DNA of 64,000 nucleotides from Gracilimonas mengyeensis (GTDB lineage: Bacteria; Bacteroidota; Rhodothermia; Balneolales; Balneolaceae). The stretch is taken from NCBI RefSeq assembly GCF_900182705.1, contig NZ_FXTP01000016.1:1-64000 (forward strand), written 5' to 3'. The notes under the pieces were generated by a model. That model had not been told where the DNA came from. It saw only the letters and a list, made by a program, of their open reading frames with translations, and did not search any database. The first letter of the stretch is position 1, and the number at the start of each line of letters is the position of its first letter. Of the stretch, positions 17,611 through 26,570 are shown in pieces. A program made the translations under genes and the position numbers.

Positions 17611-19848
17611 CTACCTAAGATTTAATCGGGCACCAATAGAGAGGGTACGCCCTAAAATAGGACCCCAGGTGTAAATCGTGTCAAAATCCGGGCCAAAGGG
17701 ATTACCGGCATCCACCAGCGGACTTCCCTGTGTGTAATTGAAAATATTTTCAGCCGACAGGTACGCTTCAAAACCAACACCATTTGCACTGTTCACATTG
17801 GTAAACTCTTTGGTGATTTTAAGGTCGTGGGTAGTGTAAGCCGGCGACCACTGGTCACGACCAAAATGCTCCACATATCCATCGGGCATGCGCTTGGAGC
17901 CCACCAAATTGCCACTGTAGCCGAGCGAAATATCTAACGAACGGATATCATAGCTCGCACCAAATACACCGGTATATTCCGGGGCATAGGTCAAGGCTTG
18001 CCTCCTCCCTGCTTCTTGCGTGTACACATCCATGATGGTCACACTGGCATTGTACCTAAATGGCAAGGCCGTGAAGTTCTGCTCTAATCCCACCGAAAAG
18101 CCACGTGTTACGGAAAAGCCATCCAGGTTTTCGTATACAATCAGGTTAGGATCCTGTTCGTAATCGGGGATAATTTTATTGGTGAAATGAGTATAGAACC
18201 CATCCAGGCTGACGGTCATTGGATTGGTTCCAAAGGGAATTATCTGTTCCAGACTGGCGGTGATACTTCTGGATTCTTCTGGTTCCAGATCTTCATTAAA
18301 AACGACCTCCCGCGAGCCAGTAAGTGCGGCATGATCTTCCGTAAACACATTCACCACCCGAAATCCCGTTCCGGCACTAGCACGAAATGTGGTTAATTCT
18401 GATGGACTGAATTTGGTTGATAACCTCGGGGAAGTAACAAAACCATGTTCGGAGTGATGATCTACCCTAAGGCCTCCCAAAAAGCTAAAATCTCCAGCTC
18501 TAAGTTCAGCCTGCGTAAACATTCCGGGAATCCACCGCTGGTCCGCACCGTCTGAAGTTGCGGGCGTGTTATCATTGTAGGTTTCATATCTGATAGTGGA
18601 ACCGGCCAATAGCTGGAAATCATTGCCAACGGGCTGATCCCAGGTAGCCTGACCAAACACAATTCCCTGCTGTGCATCGTACCAATCGGTTCCATAGTAG
18701 CTGTCCTGTTTGTGGTAGGTGACGGCCCCATTGAAGCGCAATTGCTCATTCAGTCCCGCCGGGCGGTACTCGGTCATAAGCTCAAAGCGGTTGGTATAAA
18801 TAGATTCGCCATACACCTGATCGGAGCCTCGCATATCATCTTTAAAAGCTTCTACGCCTCCGGTTCGGTCTTCCGAATAATATTTTGCCGCTACATTTAA
18901 CCGCTGTTCCATGTTTTTGCCAAGCAAGCTTCCTTTCCCAAACAAAGAAATACGAGACTGCTTCACCAAGTCATTGAAACTATCTCCGTTTTTATCAAAA
19001 TAATTTTCGAGCCGGACGAGGTTTCCACTTATAAATCCTTCAAATCGTCCAAATTTTGGTGAAAAAGCAATATTTACGTTTCCCTCTTCCGTACTCTTGG
19101 CATACACATCAGCAGAAAAAGCCGGAGTCAAAGCCGGGTTTTTGGTGATGATATTCACCACCCCGCCCAGCGCCTGTGTTCCGTAAAGAGTAGACTGCGG
19201 ACCTTTAATCACTTCTACCTGATCAATGACAGAGGGACTTATTCCATTCAAACCATACACCGAAGCCAATGCGCCCATGATGGGCATGCCGTCAATCAAC
19301 ACCGCCGTATTGGGACCTTCCACCCCATTTATGCGTATAGCATTGGTGCCGCACACACCACAGTTCAATTGGGTAGATAAACCATTCACTCCGCCGATTA
19401 AATCCATGATGTTGGCACTGGTTTTTCCCTGCTGTAGCTGTCCGGCCTTCACAACCTCTACCTTTACCGGTGAGTCTTTTACATGGGTTTTCCGCATGGT
19501 CCCGGTTACCACCATCTGTTCAAGTTCCAGCATAGATTTCATGAACTCAATATTTATCTCTGTGGTTTGTCCGGCTTTCACCTTAACTGCTATTGTTACC
19601 TTCTCAAACCCTAGCGCCGAAGCCTGTAATGAATAATTTCCCGTCGGTACTTGCTTTATAATGAACTTGCCCTCAGTATCCGTTGCACTTCCTTTTTGTA
19701 ATGAAAGAATACCCACATTTGCGCCAACTATGACTTCCCCTTGGGAGCTAACGGTTCCAATTACAGTACCTGTTTTCTCTTGGGCTATTGCAGAGACGGA
19801 CAGGTAACCCATCACAATAAAAACGCTCAAAACTGTTTTGATATTCAT
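17611..19848 (-). CDS. TonB-dependent receptor with CGVCG plug motif
   Basis: A 745-residue outer-membrane receptor for an unidentified ligand. Signal peptide 1-22; carboxypeptidase-regulatory-like domain about 25-105; plug domain about 115-240; 22-strand barrel to the end, closing with TLSIGARLNLR. The plug contains STQLNCGVCGTNAIRINGVEG with Cys163 and Cys166, a CxxC pair in an apical plug position that could bind a metal or form a disulfide. Two dyads resembling a DtxR/MntR box stand 28-43 and 85-100 bases upstream, and the MntR-type repressor gene is the next gene on the same strand. A thioredoxin follows downstream. Metal or metal-complex uptake is therefore the best guess. Confidence 0.92.
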   Translation of the reverse strand: MNIKTVLSVFIVMGYLSVSAIAQEKTGTVIGTVSSQGEVIVGANVGILSLQKGSATDTEGKFIIKQVPTGNYSLQASALGFEKVTIAVKVKAGQTTEINIEFMKSMLELEQMVVTGTMRKTHVKDSPVKVEVVKAGQLQQGKTSANIMDLIGGVNGLSTQLNCGVCGTNAIRINGVEGPNTAVLIDGMPIMGALASVYGLNGISPSVIDQVEVIKGPQSTLYGTQALGGVVNIITKNPALTPAFSADVYAKSTEEGNVNIAFSPKFGRFEGFISGNLVRLENYFDKNGDSFNDLVKQSRISLFGKGSLLGKNMEQRLNVAAKYYSEDRTGGVEAFKDDMRGSDQVYGESIYTNRFELMTEYRPAGLNEQLRFNGAVTYHKQDSYYGTDWYDAQQGIVFGQATWDQPVGNDFQLLAGSTIRYETYNDNTPATSDGADQRWIPGMFTQAELRAGDFSFLGGLRVDHHSEHGFVTSPRLSTKFSPSELTTFRASAGTGFRVVNVFTEDHAALTGSREVVFNEDLEPEESRSITASLEQIIPFGTNPMTVSLDGFYTHFTNKIIPDYEQDPNLIVYENLDGFSVTRGFSVGLEQNFTALPFRYNASVTIMDVYTQEAGRRQALTYAPEYTGVFGASYDIRSLDISLGYSGNLVGSKRMPDGYVEHFGRDQWSPAYTTHDLKITKEFTNVNSANGVGFEAYLSAENIFNYTQGSPLVDAGNPFGPDFDTIYTWGPILGRTLSIGARLNLR

Positions 19849-19875
19849 ATAATATTTTTTTCAGCAAATTATTTA

Positions 19876-19891
19876 TTTAGCTAAGACTAAA
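19876..19891. promoter_or_regulatory. candidate MntR/DtxR operator 1
   Basis: tttagctaagactaaa is a TTTAG-N6-CTAAA dyad, 28 bases upstream of the TonB receptor start codon. It matches 14 of 16 positions of the second site at 19933-19948. The TTAG...CTAA half-sites are those of DtxR-family boxes. Confidence 0.6.
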
Positions 19892-19932
19892 TTATATAAT
19901 TCGAAAACCTATATCAACCGGCTAAAATAATT

Positions 19933-19948
19933 TTTAGTTAAAACTAAA
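19933..19948. promoter_or_regulatory. candidate MntR/DtxR operator 2
   Basis: tttagttaaaactaaa is a near-perfect dyad (TTTAGTT, two-base centre, AACTAAA). It lies 57 bases from operator 1, upstream of the receptor gene. Confidence 0.6.
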
Positions 19949-20015
19949 TATTATAAGGATTAGATGAGCCATCAATAACTTTATATATTTGATAACTAAG
20001 CTTTTAGGTGTGTAA

Positions 20016-20180
20016 TTAACGTGAGTTCATGATGAGAATGACGTAAAAAAAGGCGGACTATCGTCCCGAAAAATCGGAACTAAGCGATCTCCCAGACAAC
20101 CCATAGAGACATTACCCGGGAGATTGCCACAGGCTGTGCTCCCTGCGGCCAGGACAGCCTTCGCAATGACGGGCTTTATA
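20016..20180. repeat. dispersed palindromic repeat family A, copy 3
   Basis: The copy carries the end word ttaacgtgagttc (20016-20028) seen at both ends of copy 2, then gcgatctccc, gggagattgccacagg and cttcgcaatgacggg. Its other terminal repeat is not preserved. It lies between the receptor and its putative repressor. Confidence 0.8.
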
Positions 20181-20238
20181 GCAAACTGCTAATTCGCATC
20201 TTATAAAAACGAGGAGCTAGTATCCGATGTGTGGTATT

Positions 20239-20904
20239 TTAAACTTGCGGAGCATCTACCAGGTATACCTCGCTGGCCACGGCATGCCCTATAACCTGTT
20301 CTTCTTCTTCAAGCTTAACCTTTACCGGGCCGTTAAATGGCGTCTTTTCCAGAATCTTAATTTTTACACCGGGTAAAACGCCTATTTTTTCCAGATATCG
20401 AAGCAGCTCTGGGTCTTGATCTTTTACGCGGCCAATGATGTATGGGGTGTCTTCATCTGCTTCGGAAATTGACAAACTTGCCATTTTTGGCATTACTCCG
20501 TCTTTGGTTGGGATGGGGTCTCCGTGAGGATCGTGCGTTGGGTGATTGAGCAGTTCTGCGATGCGCTCTTCAAACTGCTCGGAGATATGATGTTCCAGAT
20601 TTTCAGCCTCCTCGTGTACTTCATCCCATGAATATCCCATCACTTCTTTCAGGTAAAGCTCCAACAACCGGTGATGCCGCAGAATCTCCAGGGCAATTTT
20701 CTTGCCTGCATTGGTGAGGGTAGCCCCCTGGTAAGATTTATATTCAAGCAGGTTCATCTTTGCCAGTCTTTTCAGCATATTGGTCACTGAAGCAGATGAT
20801 ACGCTCAATGCTTTTGCAATTCTGGTAGTAGTGGCTGATTTTCCCTCAGACTGAAGGACATAAATAGCTTTTAAATAATCTTCGACAGACTGGCTGAGTC
20901 CCAT
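20239..20904 (-). CDS. mntR: MntR/DtxR-family metal-dependent repressor
   Basis: The 221-residue protein has an N-terminal winged helix (SVEDYLKAIYVLQSEG...SSASVTNMLKRLAKMNLL), a metal-binding dimerisation domain and a C-terminal FeoA-like SH3 domain. The metal residues align with DtxR with a one-residue offset: His78, Glu82, His97, Glu104, His105. At the two discriminating positions it has Asp9 and Glu101, where DtxR has Met10 and Cys102; this is the manganese-type arrangement of MntR. The ATG at 20904 is preferred over an upstream TTG because it gives the usual N terminus. A degenerate operator-like dyad upstream suggests autoregulation. The receptor operon next to it is the likely target. 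Confidence 0.9.
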   Translation of the reverse strand: MGLSQSVEDYLKAIYVLQSEGKSATTTRIAKALSVSSASVTNMLKRLAKMNLLEYKSYQGATLTNAGKKIALEILRHHRLLELYLKEVMGYSWDEVHEEAENLEHHISEQFEERIAELLNHPTHDPHGDPIPTKDGVMPKMASLSISEADEDTPYIIGRVKDQDPELLRYLEKIGVLPGVKIKILEKTPFNGPVKVKLEEEEQVIGHAVASEVYLVDAPQV

Positions 20905-20966
20905 AAACAAAAAATTTGGTGAAGTTCTAACATCATATCAAGGCCGACAAGATAATTAAGCTATGA

Positions 20967-20982
20967 TTTAGTTGTAACAAAA
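20967..20982. promoter_or_regulatory. weaker candidate MntR box upstream of the repressor gene
   Basis: tttagttgtaacaaaa matches 13 of 16 positions of the operator at 19933-19948. It lies about 60 bases upstream of the repressor's start codon and is consistent with autoregulation. Confidence 0.35.
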
Positions 20983-21186
20983 TCTTTAAATAGATCATAA
21001 ATGATATAAGGCTAAGTGAATCCTGCTGCAGCATTTTGGAGGCCATTTTATCAAGCAGTAAATCACCGTTGTTATGAAATGGTTTTTCTATAGGAAACGT
21101 AACTGAACCTGCTTAGGTTTTAAGTGCTAACCGAGGAGCTCAGGAATATATTCATCTTAATAACATTCTACGATAACCAGCAGCCA

Positions 21187-21957
21187 ATGTGTTTAATCAC
21201 TTTTGCCAACAACGCTCATCCTAAATACCAACTGGTCTTTGCCGGTAACCGTGATGAATTTTACGAACGCCCTACCCGTAAAGCCCAATTCTGGACCGAA
21301 GAAGGCCATCCTAATATTTTAGCAGGCAAGGACATACAAGGCGGCGGAACCTGGCTGGGAGTACACAAAGACGGCCGCTGGGCTACTCTCACAAATTATA
21401 GAGACCTAAGTGACATCAAAGAGGATGCGCCTACCCGCGGCGATTTACCCCTTGAGTTCCTGAAAAACTCCCGATCCGCAGTTGATTATCTTGATGAACT
21501 CAAGCAAACCGCCCATCAGTATAACGGCTTCAACCTGTTGCTTTCCGATGAATCCGGCATTTTTCACTTTTCCAATCAGGATAACAAAATCACGGAGGTG
21601 GCACCCGGTGTCCATGGATTGAGTAATGCATTGCTGGATACCTCCTGGCCCAAAACAGAGCGCGCAAAAGCAGGCCTAACTAAAGTTTTGCAACATGAAG
21701 AGATGGACAAGGAAGCTCTTTTCAGCCTGTTGACAGACGAGATGAAAGCTCCGGATTCTGAACTTCCCGAAACCGGCTTGTCTCAAAAAATGGAGCGACT
21801 GGTGTCTTCCATTTTCATCAAGTCGGAAGATTATGGCACCCGTTGCTCCACCGTCTTCTTAATTGACCGTGATGGAAATATTGATTTTACGGAGAGAACG
21901 TTTGAACCCGGAAGTACCTCTGTAAAAGAAGAACAGCATTTCAGTTTCAATGGTTAA
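21187..21957 (+). CDS. NRDE-family protein (TANGO2-like)
   Basis: The protein of 256 residues from the ATG at 21187 begins MCLITFANN with the conserved second-position cysteine, followed by VFAGNRDEFYERPT, AGKDIQGGGTWLGV and GRWATLTNYRD, which define the NRDE/TANGO2 family. Members have an N-terminal-nucleophile-hydrolase-like layout with Cys2 exposed if Met is removed; the eukaryotic relative TANGO2 has been linked to haem and lipid handling, but the bacterial role is unsettled. An in-frame GTG at 21124 would add 21 residues and bury Cys2, so the later start is preferred. It is monocistronic, convergent with the next small lipoprotein gene. Confidence 0.9.
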   Translation: MCLITFANNAHPKYQLVFAGNRDEFYERPTRKAQFWTEEGHPNILAGKDIQGGGTWLGVHKDGRWATLTNYRDLSDIKEDAPTRGDLPLEFLKNSRSAVDYLDELKQTAHQYNGFNLLLSDESGIFHFSNQDNKITEVAPGVHGLSNALLDTSWPKTERAKAGLTKVLQHEEMDKEALFSLLTDEMKAPDSELPETGLSQKMERLVSSIFIKSEDYGTRCSTVFLIDRDGNIDFTERTFEPGSTSVKEEQHFSFNG

Positions 21958-21963
21958 AAAAAA

Positions 21964-22359
21964 TCACTTTCTTTTAAAGTAGTAGACAGGCACATCGGTA
22001 CAACGTGCCGATGGCAGGTGTAATTCATTTATTTCCGGGTGATGATCTATTCTAAAACCACAGTCTACCTTCGTCGTATCCCCATTCAGGTGATACATAA
22101 CTAATCTTCCTCTTGTGTCTTCCCTAATGGCATACTTCTGTACGAGTGTTCCATTTCTAAACCAGTCCGCCCATTTTTGGTTGTATATTTTAAGGGTTAT
22201 GTCGTATCCGGCCGTATCGGCCTCAATATGTGTGCCCCATCCTCCAGAGGTTAAATACCATTCCCACTCCCCGGAAATTCCATCGGATGCATTTTCTTCG
22301 TTACCAAACAAACTGCACCCGTTTAGCAATACAATTAATGATAAGGCTATAATTCTCAT
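21964..22359 (-). CDS. small lipoprotein of unknown function
   Basis: The 131-residue product starts MRIIALSLIVLLNGCSLFG, a compact lipoprotein signal with the lipobox LNGC. The mature part contains several Trp/Tyr residues (SGEWEWYLTSGGWG) and reads like a lipocalin-type or beta-sandwich fragment such as the META/copper-resistance-like small lipoproteins, but I cannot assign it. The ATG at 22359 is preferred to the upstream TTG. It converges on the NRDE gene with six bases between stops. Confidence 0.7.
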   Translation of the reverse strand: MRIIALSLIVLLNGCSLFGNEENASDGISGEWEWYLTSGGWGTHIEADTAGYDITLKIYNQKWADWFRNGTLVQKYAIREDTRGRLVMYHLNGDTTKVDCGFRIDHHPEINELHLPSARCTDVPVYYFKRK

Positions 22360-22700
22360 GACCAAGCAATTAATCTTCTCTCGTAATGCAATGTATTATT
22401 AACAGAGCTATTCTGCAACGCACACAAAACCTCATTGACCTTTCATTAAATTGATCATTACAGAAAACGCCTATTGTTCGAAGTAACCTTTGGTAAAGAA
22501 ACAGTACTATAACCCTGGCTTCTGATTGTCTCCCATTCTACATTCTCCAAAAGTTTGGTACCAGGCCATTTTTGCGCTGATATTCAACAAAGCGTAAAAT
22601 TTTTTAGTCCCGCTTAATTTTTATCCAATATTTCATTAAATATGCCTCCCGTTAATTATTTACTATCTTAGCGCCTCGAATAAAACCCAAACCTCCGTTT
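22360..22700. other. intergenic region, divergent promoters likely
   Basis: The 341-base gap separates two divergently transcribed genes. It is AT-rich with no coding frame and no recognised repeat. The word tatcttag (22664-22671), about 30 bases before the antiporter start, is close to the Bacteroidota TAnnTTTG -7 element, but no clear -33 partner was found. Confidence 0.4.
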
Positions 22701-24182
22701 ATGACTTATAAATATACCAAGCCAAGTTTAGTACAGGCTTTTATTCCCATCATTTTTCTAATTATTGCGCTGTTCATAAATGTGAGAATCTTCGGGGATG
22801 ATTCCCTCTCCGGCTCCAACCAAATTATCCTGATGCTTTCCGCCGGCGTAGCCAGCCTGGTAGCCCTGCGATTGGGATTCAAGTGGAAAGAAATCAGAAA
22901 TGGCATCGTAAAAAGTATTAGTTCTGCGATGTCATCCATTATCATTTTATTATTGATTGGTTCGCTGGCTGGCACCTGGCTACTCAGCGGTATTGTTCCG
23001 GCAATGATTTATTACGGGTTGATGATTCTTAACCCCACCATATTTCTGTTTGCGGCCTGTGTGGTTTGTGCTATTGTTTCCATTGCCACCGGTTCGTCCT
23101 GGACTACAGCCGCCACAGTTGGTATTGCGTTAGTGGGTATAGGAACCGCACTTGGGTTGAATCCAGGTATGGTTGCGGGTGCTATTATTTCAGGTGCTTA
23201 TTTCGGGGATAAGATGTCTCCCCTTTCTGATACCACCAACCTCGCTCCGGCTATGGCAGGCACCGATCTTTTTACCCACATCCGCTACATGGCCTACACA
23301 ACGGTTCCATCTATTACCATTTCTTTGATTTTGTTTTTGATTCTCGGCTTCATGTACGGCGGAGATGCACAGCCCATGAGTAATGAGCAAATCCTAAGTG
23401 CTATTGACGGCGCTTTTAATATCAACGGCTGGTTGTTTATCGTGCCAGTGCTTGTGGTAATATTAATTGTAAAAAAGATACCGGCCATTCCTTCTATTTT
23501 AGCCGGAGCCCTTTTAGGGGCCATATTTGCACTCATTTTTCAACCCGAAGCCGTGCATGCTGTTTCCGGTTACGAAGAAGCTTCCTGGGAATCCAGTTAT
23601 GTTGGTTTGATGATGGCCATGTATGGAGACATCAGCATTGTTACCGGCAATGAAATTGTAGACGACTTGCTAACCTCCGGAGGGATGTATGGCATGTTGG
23701 GTACCGTTTGGCTTATTATGTCGGCCATGATATTTGGCGGAGTGATGGAAGCCAGCGGCATGCTCAAGCGCATTGCCGAAGCGGTTATTTCCGTAGTTAA
23801 TTCTACCGGCTCACTCATTGCTTCTACCGTAGGAACCTGTGTATTCTTCAACGTCACCGCCTCCGATCAATACCTGGCTATTGTGGTACCCGGACGCATG
23901 TACACCGATACCTTTGAAAGCAAGGATTTGGCTCCTGAAAACCTAAGCCGAACCCTTGAAGACTCAGGTACAGTTACTTCAGTACTCATTCCCTGGAACA
24001 CCTGCGGAGCTTATCATTCCAATGTTCTGGGCGTATCCACTTTTGCGTACTTCCCATTCGCCTTCTTCAACCTGATTAGTCCTTTCATGACTATCTTTTT
24101 TGCTTATGCCGGCATCAAGATCCGGAGCCTGGCTGAAGCAGAAGGCAATGCTATTACCGAAGATGACTTGGATAATCCCTAA
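22701..24182 (+). CDS. nhaC: NhaC-family Na+/H+ antiporter
   Basis: A 493-residue inner-membrane protein with about eleven hydrophobic helices, including the NhaC hallmarks ATGSSWTTAATVGIALVGIG, GAYFGDKMSPLSDTTNLAP and, in the second half, a symmetrical LIPWNTCGAYHS motif. It exchanges protons for sodium across the cytoplasmic membrane, which is fitting for a marine or halophilic host. NhaC-like proteins can also carry malate/lactate (MleN), so the exact substrate is open. It is monocistronic. The ATG start gives a standard short cytoplasmic N terminus. Confidence 0.93.
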   Translation: MTYKYTKPSLVQAFIPIIFLIIALFINVRIFGDDSLSGSNQIILMLSAGVASLVALRLGFKWKEIRNGIVKSISSAMSSIIILLLIGSLAGTWLLSGIVPAMIYYGLMILNPTIFLFAACVVCAIVSIATGSSWTTAATVGIALVGIGTALGLNPGMVAGAIISGAYFGDKMSPLSDTTNLAPAMAGTDLFTHIRYMAYTTVPSITISLILFLILGFMYGGDAQPMSNEQILSAIDGAFNINGWLFIVPVLVVILIVKKIPAIPSILAGALLGAIFALIFQPEAVHAVSGYEEASWESSYVGLMMAMYGDISIVTGNEIVDDLLTSGGMYGMLGTVWLIMSAMIFGGVMEASGMLKRIAEAVISVVNSTGSLIASTVGTCVFFNVTASDQYLAIVVPGRMYTDTFESKDLAPENLSRTLEDSGTVTSVLIPWNTCGAYHSNVLGVSTFAYFPFAFFNLISPFMTIFFAYAGIKIRSLAEAEGNAITEDDLDNP

Positions 24183-24226
24183 TTGGTAACAGCATTCACC
24201 TTCAGAGCTACTACTGCGATTTAAAT

Positions 24227-26074
24227 TCAGGCAAGTTCCAGTTCCCTGCTTTCCGTTTTTACATTGCGTGAACTTTGTTTGTTTTTGCCTTTAGTGAACC
24301 CATTTTTAACAAGTGGCTTTGGCTGTGATGACTTATTTACAGTTCCAGGTGTACTATTAATTTTGTTTTGCTCTCCATAGATAACTTCTTCCAGGCTTCT
24401 AACTCCAGTCAACATATTTGCAGCCTGGGCATCCAGTTCCTCTGAAGAAGCCGCAGACTCCTCTGCATTAGAAGCGATCATTTGTGTGGTCTGATCGATA
24501 TGCACCACTGAAGTGTTTACTTGCTCTACGGCCAGCATCTGTTCTCGAGTGGCATGCTCTACTTCATCCACCAGGCTCCCCATCTTATCTACAATCTCAA
24601 TATTCCCATTTACCACATTCATCAGTTCCTCGCTGTATTGGTAGGAGTGATCTATTTTTTGATTGGAATTATCGATCAATGTTGCCGTTTGCTTGGCTGC
24701 TTCTGCTGCCCGCTGTGCCAGATTCCTTACTTCCTCTGCCACCACGGCAAAACCTTTTCCAGCCTCGCCCGCACGCGCCGCTTCTACGGCCGCATTTAGT
24801 GCCAGCAGATTGGTTTGGAAAGCAATATCATCGATATCTTTGATGATTTTAGCCGTGTCCTTACTGGCTTCTACCGCCTGGTTCAGGATATCTTTGGTTT
24901 GGTTGATTTGTTTCATCATCTCCCCAAAACTTGGCTCCAGCTCGGCTTTCATTAAGTTGTTAACCTGCTTAACCCGGGTGCCATTTTCTTTATTCATGGA
25001 TGTAATCTCTTCCAGGCTCGCGCTGGCTTCCTCCATCGACGAAGCTTGTTCTGTCGCCCCTCCCGCCAGTTCCTGGCTGGCCGAAGCCACCTGTCCTGAT
25101 GCCGATGAAATTTCTTCAGAACCTCTTTTCAGGTCGTCAATCAATCCTTCAATAGGTCGCGTCACTTTTTTACTGATCCATACCACACTGCCAACAAGCA
25201 CTACAAATGTTATGAAACCAAGTGTCAGTATCCATCGGCTCAGGGATGCCACGGGAGCCAACAAATCATCCAAACTGGCAGTAGCCGCTATCACCCAACC
25301 TGTTTGTGGAATCGTACTAAATGAGGCCACTTTATCATCGCCATCGAACTTATAATCAATCATCCCTTTTTGTTGGGCAATCATGGGTTTTCCGAAGTCA
25401 TACTCCTCTGCAATGTTTAAGGTCAACGGCAAGCTTTTATCGGGGTGAGCTATGATAAGCCCCTCGTCGTCAATCATATAGATGTATCCATACTCCCCAA
25501 TTTTGATATTAGTGATATACTCATTGGTGTAGGAGTTCATATCAATGACCGCCACTAAAGCACCCTCCCCATTACCCGTATCCATCCATTTGGCAATAGT
25601 AAAAATCGGGTTTCCGCTTAGCCTACTTTCTATCAATTCAGAAATAGAAGTACTCTTAGATCGTGCCTCTGAAAAATACTCCCTGTCCCCTAAATGCAAA
25701 TCCCTGCTTTCAGCATAATTACTACCGGCAATAACCTGACCTGTATCGTCCGTAATGAGTAATGCTTCCAGATAATCTGACTGTTCGGCATAGGTATCTA
25801 ATAGTTGATTGGCTTCGTAAGGAGATTGCTTAATCGTACCAATATCATTTAACACAGCAATATTTGTCCATACCTCAACGGTTTGGTCCACACTCTCAAA
25901 CCAGGCCGTCATCTTGTGTTCAGCTTGTTCAACCAGCACATCTAAACTGGTTCGTATTTGATCTTCCATTGAAGTGCTAGACTTGTATATAGACACACCG
26001 ACAATACTGCCTATACCTAAAACCGACATAATGATGGTTGGGATTAAAAACTTTTGGCTTAAACTCATCTTCAT
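24227..26074 (-). CDS. methyl-accepting chemotaxis protein with dCache sensor
   Basis: The 615-residue chemoreceptor has a first transmembrane helix at about 8-28, a periplasmic double-Cache domain about 35-275 ([16 protein letters not shown] near 200), a second helix about 280-302 and a cytoplasmic signalling domain. The hairpin tip is intact: [22 protein letters not shown] with [17 protein letters not shown]. It signals to CheA/CheW and should respond to a small ligand bound by the Cache domain. There are no other chemotaxis genes in the window. The C terminus is Lys/Ser-rich and lacks the NWETF CheR-docking motif. Confidence 0.94.
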   Translation of the reverse strand: MKMSLSQKFLIPTIIMSVLGIGSIVGVSIYKSSTSMEDQIRTSLDVLVEQAEHKMTAWFESVDQTVEVWTNIAVLNDIGTIKQSPYEANQLLDTYAEQSDYLEALLITDDTGQVIAGSNYAESRDLHLGDREYFSEARSKSTSISELIESRLSGNPIFTIAKWMDTGNGEGALVAVIDMNSYTNEYITNIKIGEYGYIYMIDDEGLIIAHPDKSLPLTLNIAEEYDFGKPMIAQQKGMIDYKFDGDDKVASFSTIPQTGWVIAATASLDDLLAPVASLSRWILTLGFITFVVLVGSVVWISKKVTRPIEGLIDDLKRGSEEISSASGQVASASQELAGGATEQASSMEEASASLEEITSMNKENGTRVKQVNNLMKAELEPSFGEMMKQINQTKDILNQAVEASKDTAKIIKDIDDIAFQTNLLALNAAVEAARAGEAGKGFAVVAEEVRNLAQRAAEAAKQTATLIDNSNQKIDHSYQYSEELMNVVNGNIEIVDKMGSLVDEVEHATREQMLAVEQVNTSVVHIDQTTQMIASNAEESAASSEELDAQAANMLTGVRSLEEVIYGEQNKINSTPGTVNKSSQPKPLVKNGFTKGKNKQSSRNVKTESRELELA

Positions 26075-26570
26075 GATTATTTCCTCTCTGTTTATTTGGG
26101 AAACCGGAACTGATTACTTCTCTATTTCAACCTCCCGGCTGTTTTTCTTGCTCATTTTATCGAACCCTAAGCCAAATATCTTTATACACTAAAGCGGATC
26201 AATCAGAAAAAATAAAGTCTTGCGTTCATGAAAAATTCATATTTTTATAAGGCATTAAATTCTAAATGACAATCACTGCTTTCTAAATGAATTTCTTCCG
26301 GAATACTCCCAAAAAATCTACGAATAGTACCTTCCCTGTAAAATATTTTTAAAAATTTATACTATTCATTTGATAGATTCTTGTGCGCAACGCCTTGTTT
26401 TGTCTATCTAATATTCTTCAAGACATTCGCCCCCCCTCCAAAGATCAAAAGACAAAATTTTGCTACACACAAAAACCTGACTCATTTATGAGTCAGGTTT
26501 TAAGTCGAAATTAGAAAAGCTCTTTAAGCTACCGCAATCCTTTAGATTCATTCCACAGAAATGGAATAAA
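26075..26570. other. intergenic region between chemoreceptor and GAF protein genes
   Basis: No coding frame is supported in this 496-base AT-rich stretch. It should contain the chemoreceptor promoter (right of 26075) and, at 26472-26501, the terminator of the GAF-protein gene. Confidence 0.5.
26472..26501 (-). terminator. intrinsic terminator of the GAF-protein gene
   Basis: A perfect 13-bp stem aaaacctgactca / tgagtcaggtttt with a ttta loop lies 70 bases beyond the stop of the minus-strand gene. The stem itself supplies the terminal T run in both directions. Confidence 0.7.
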
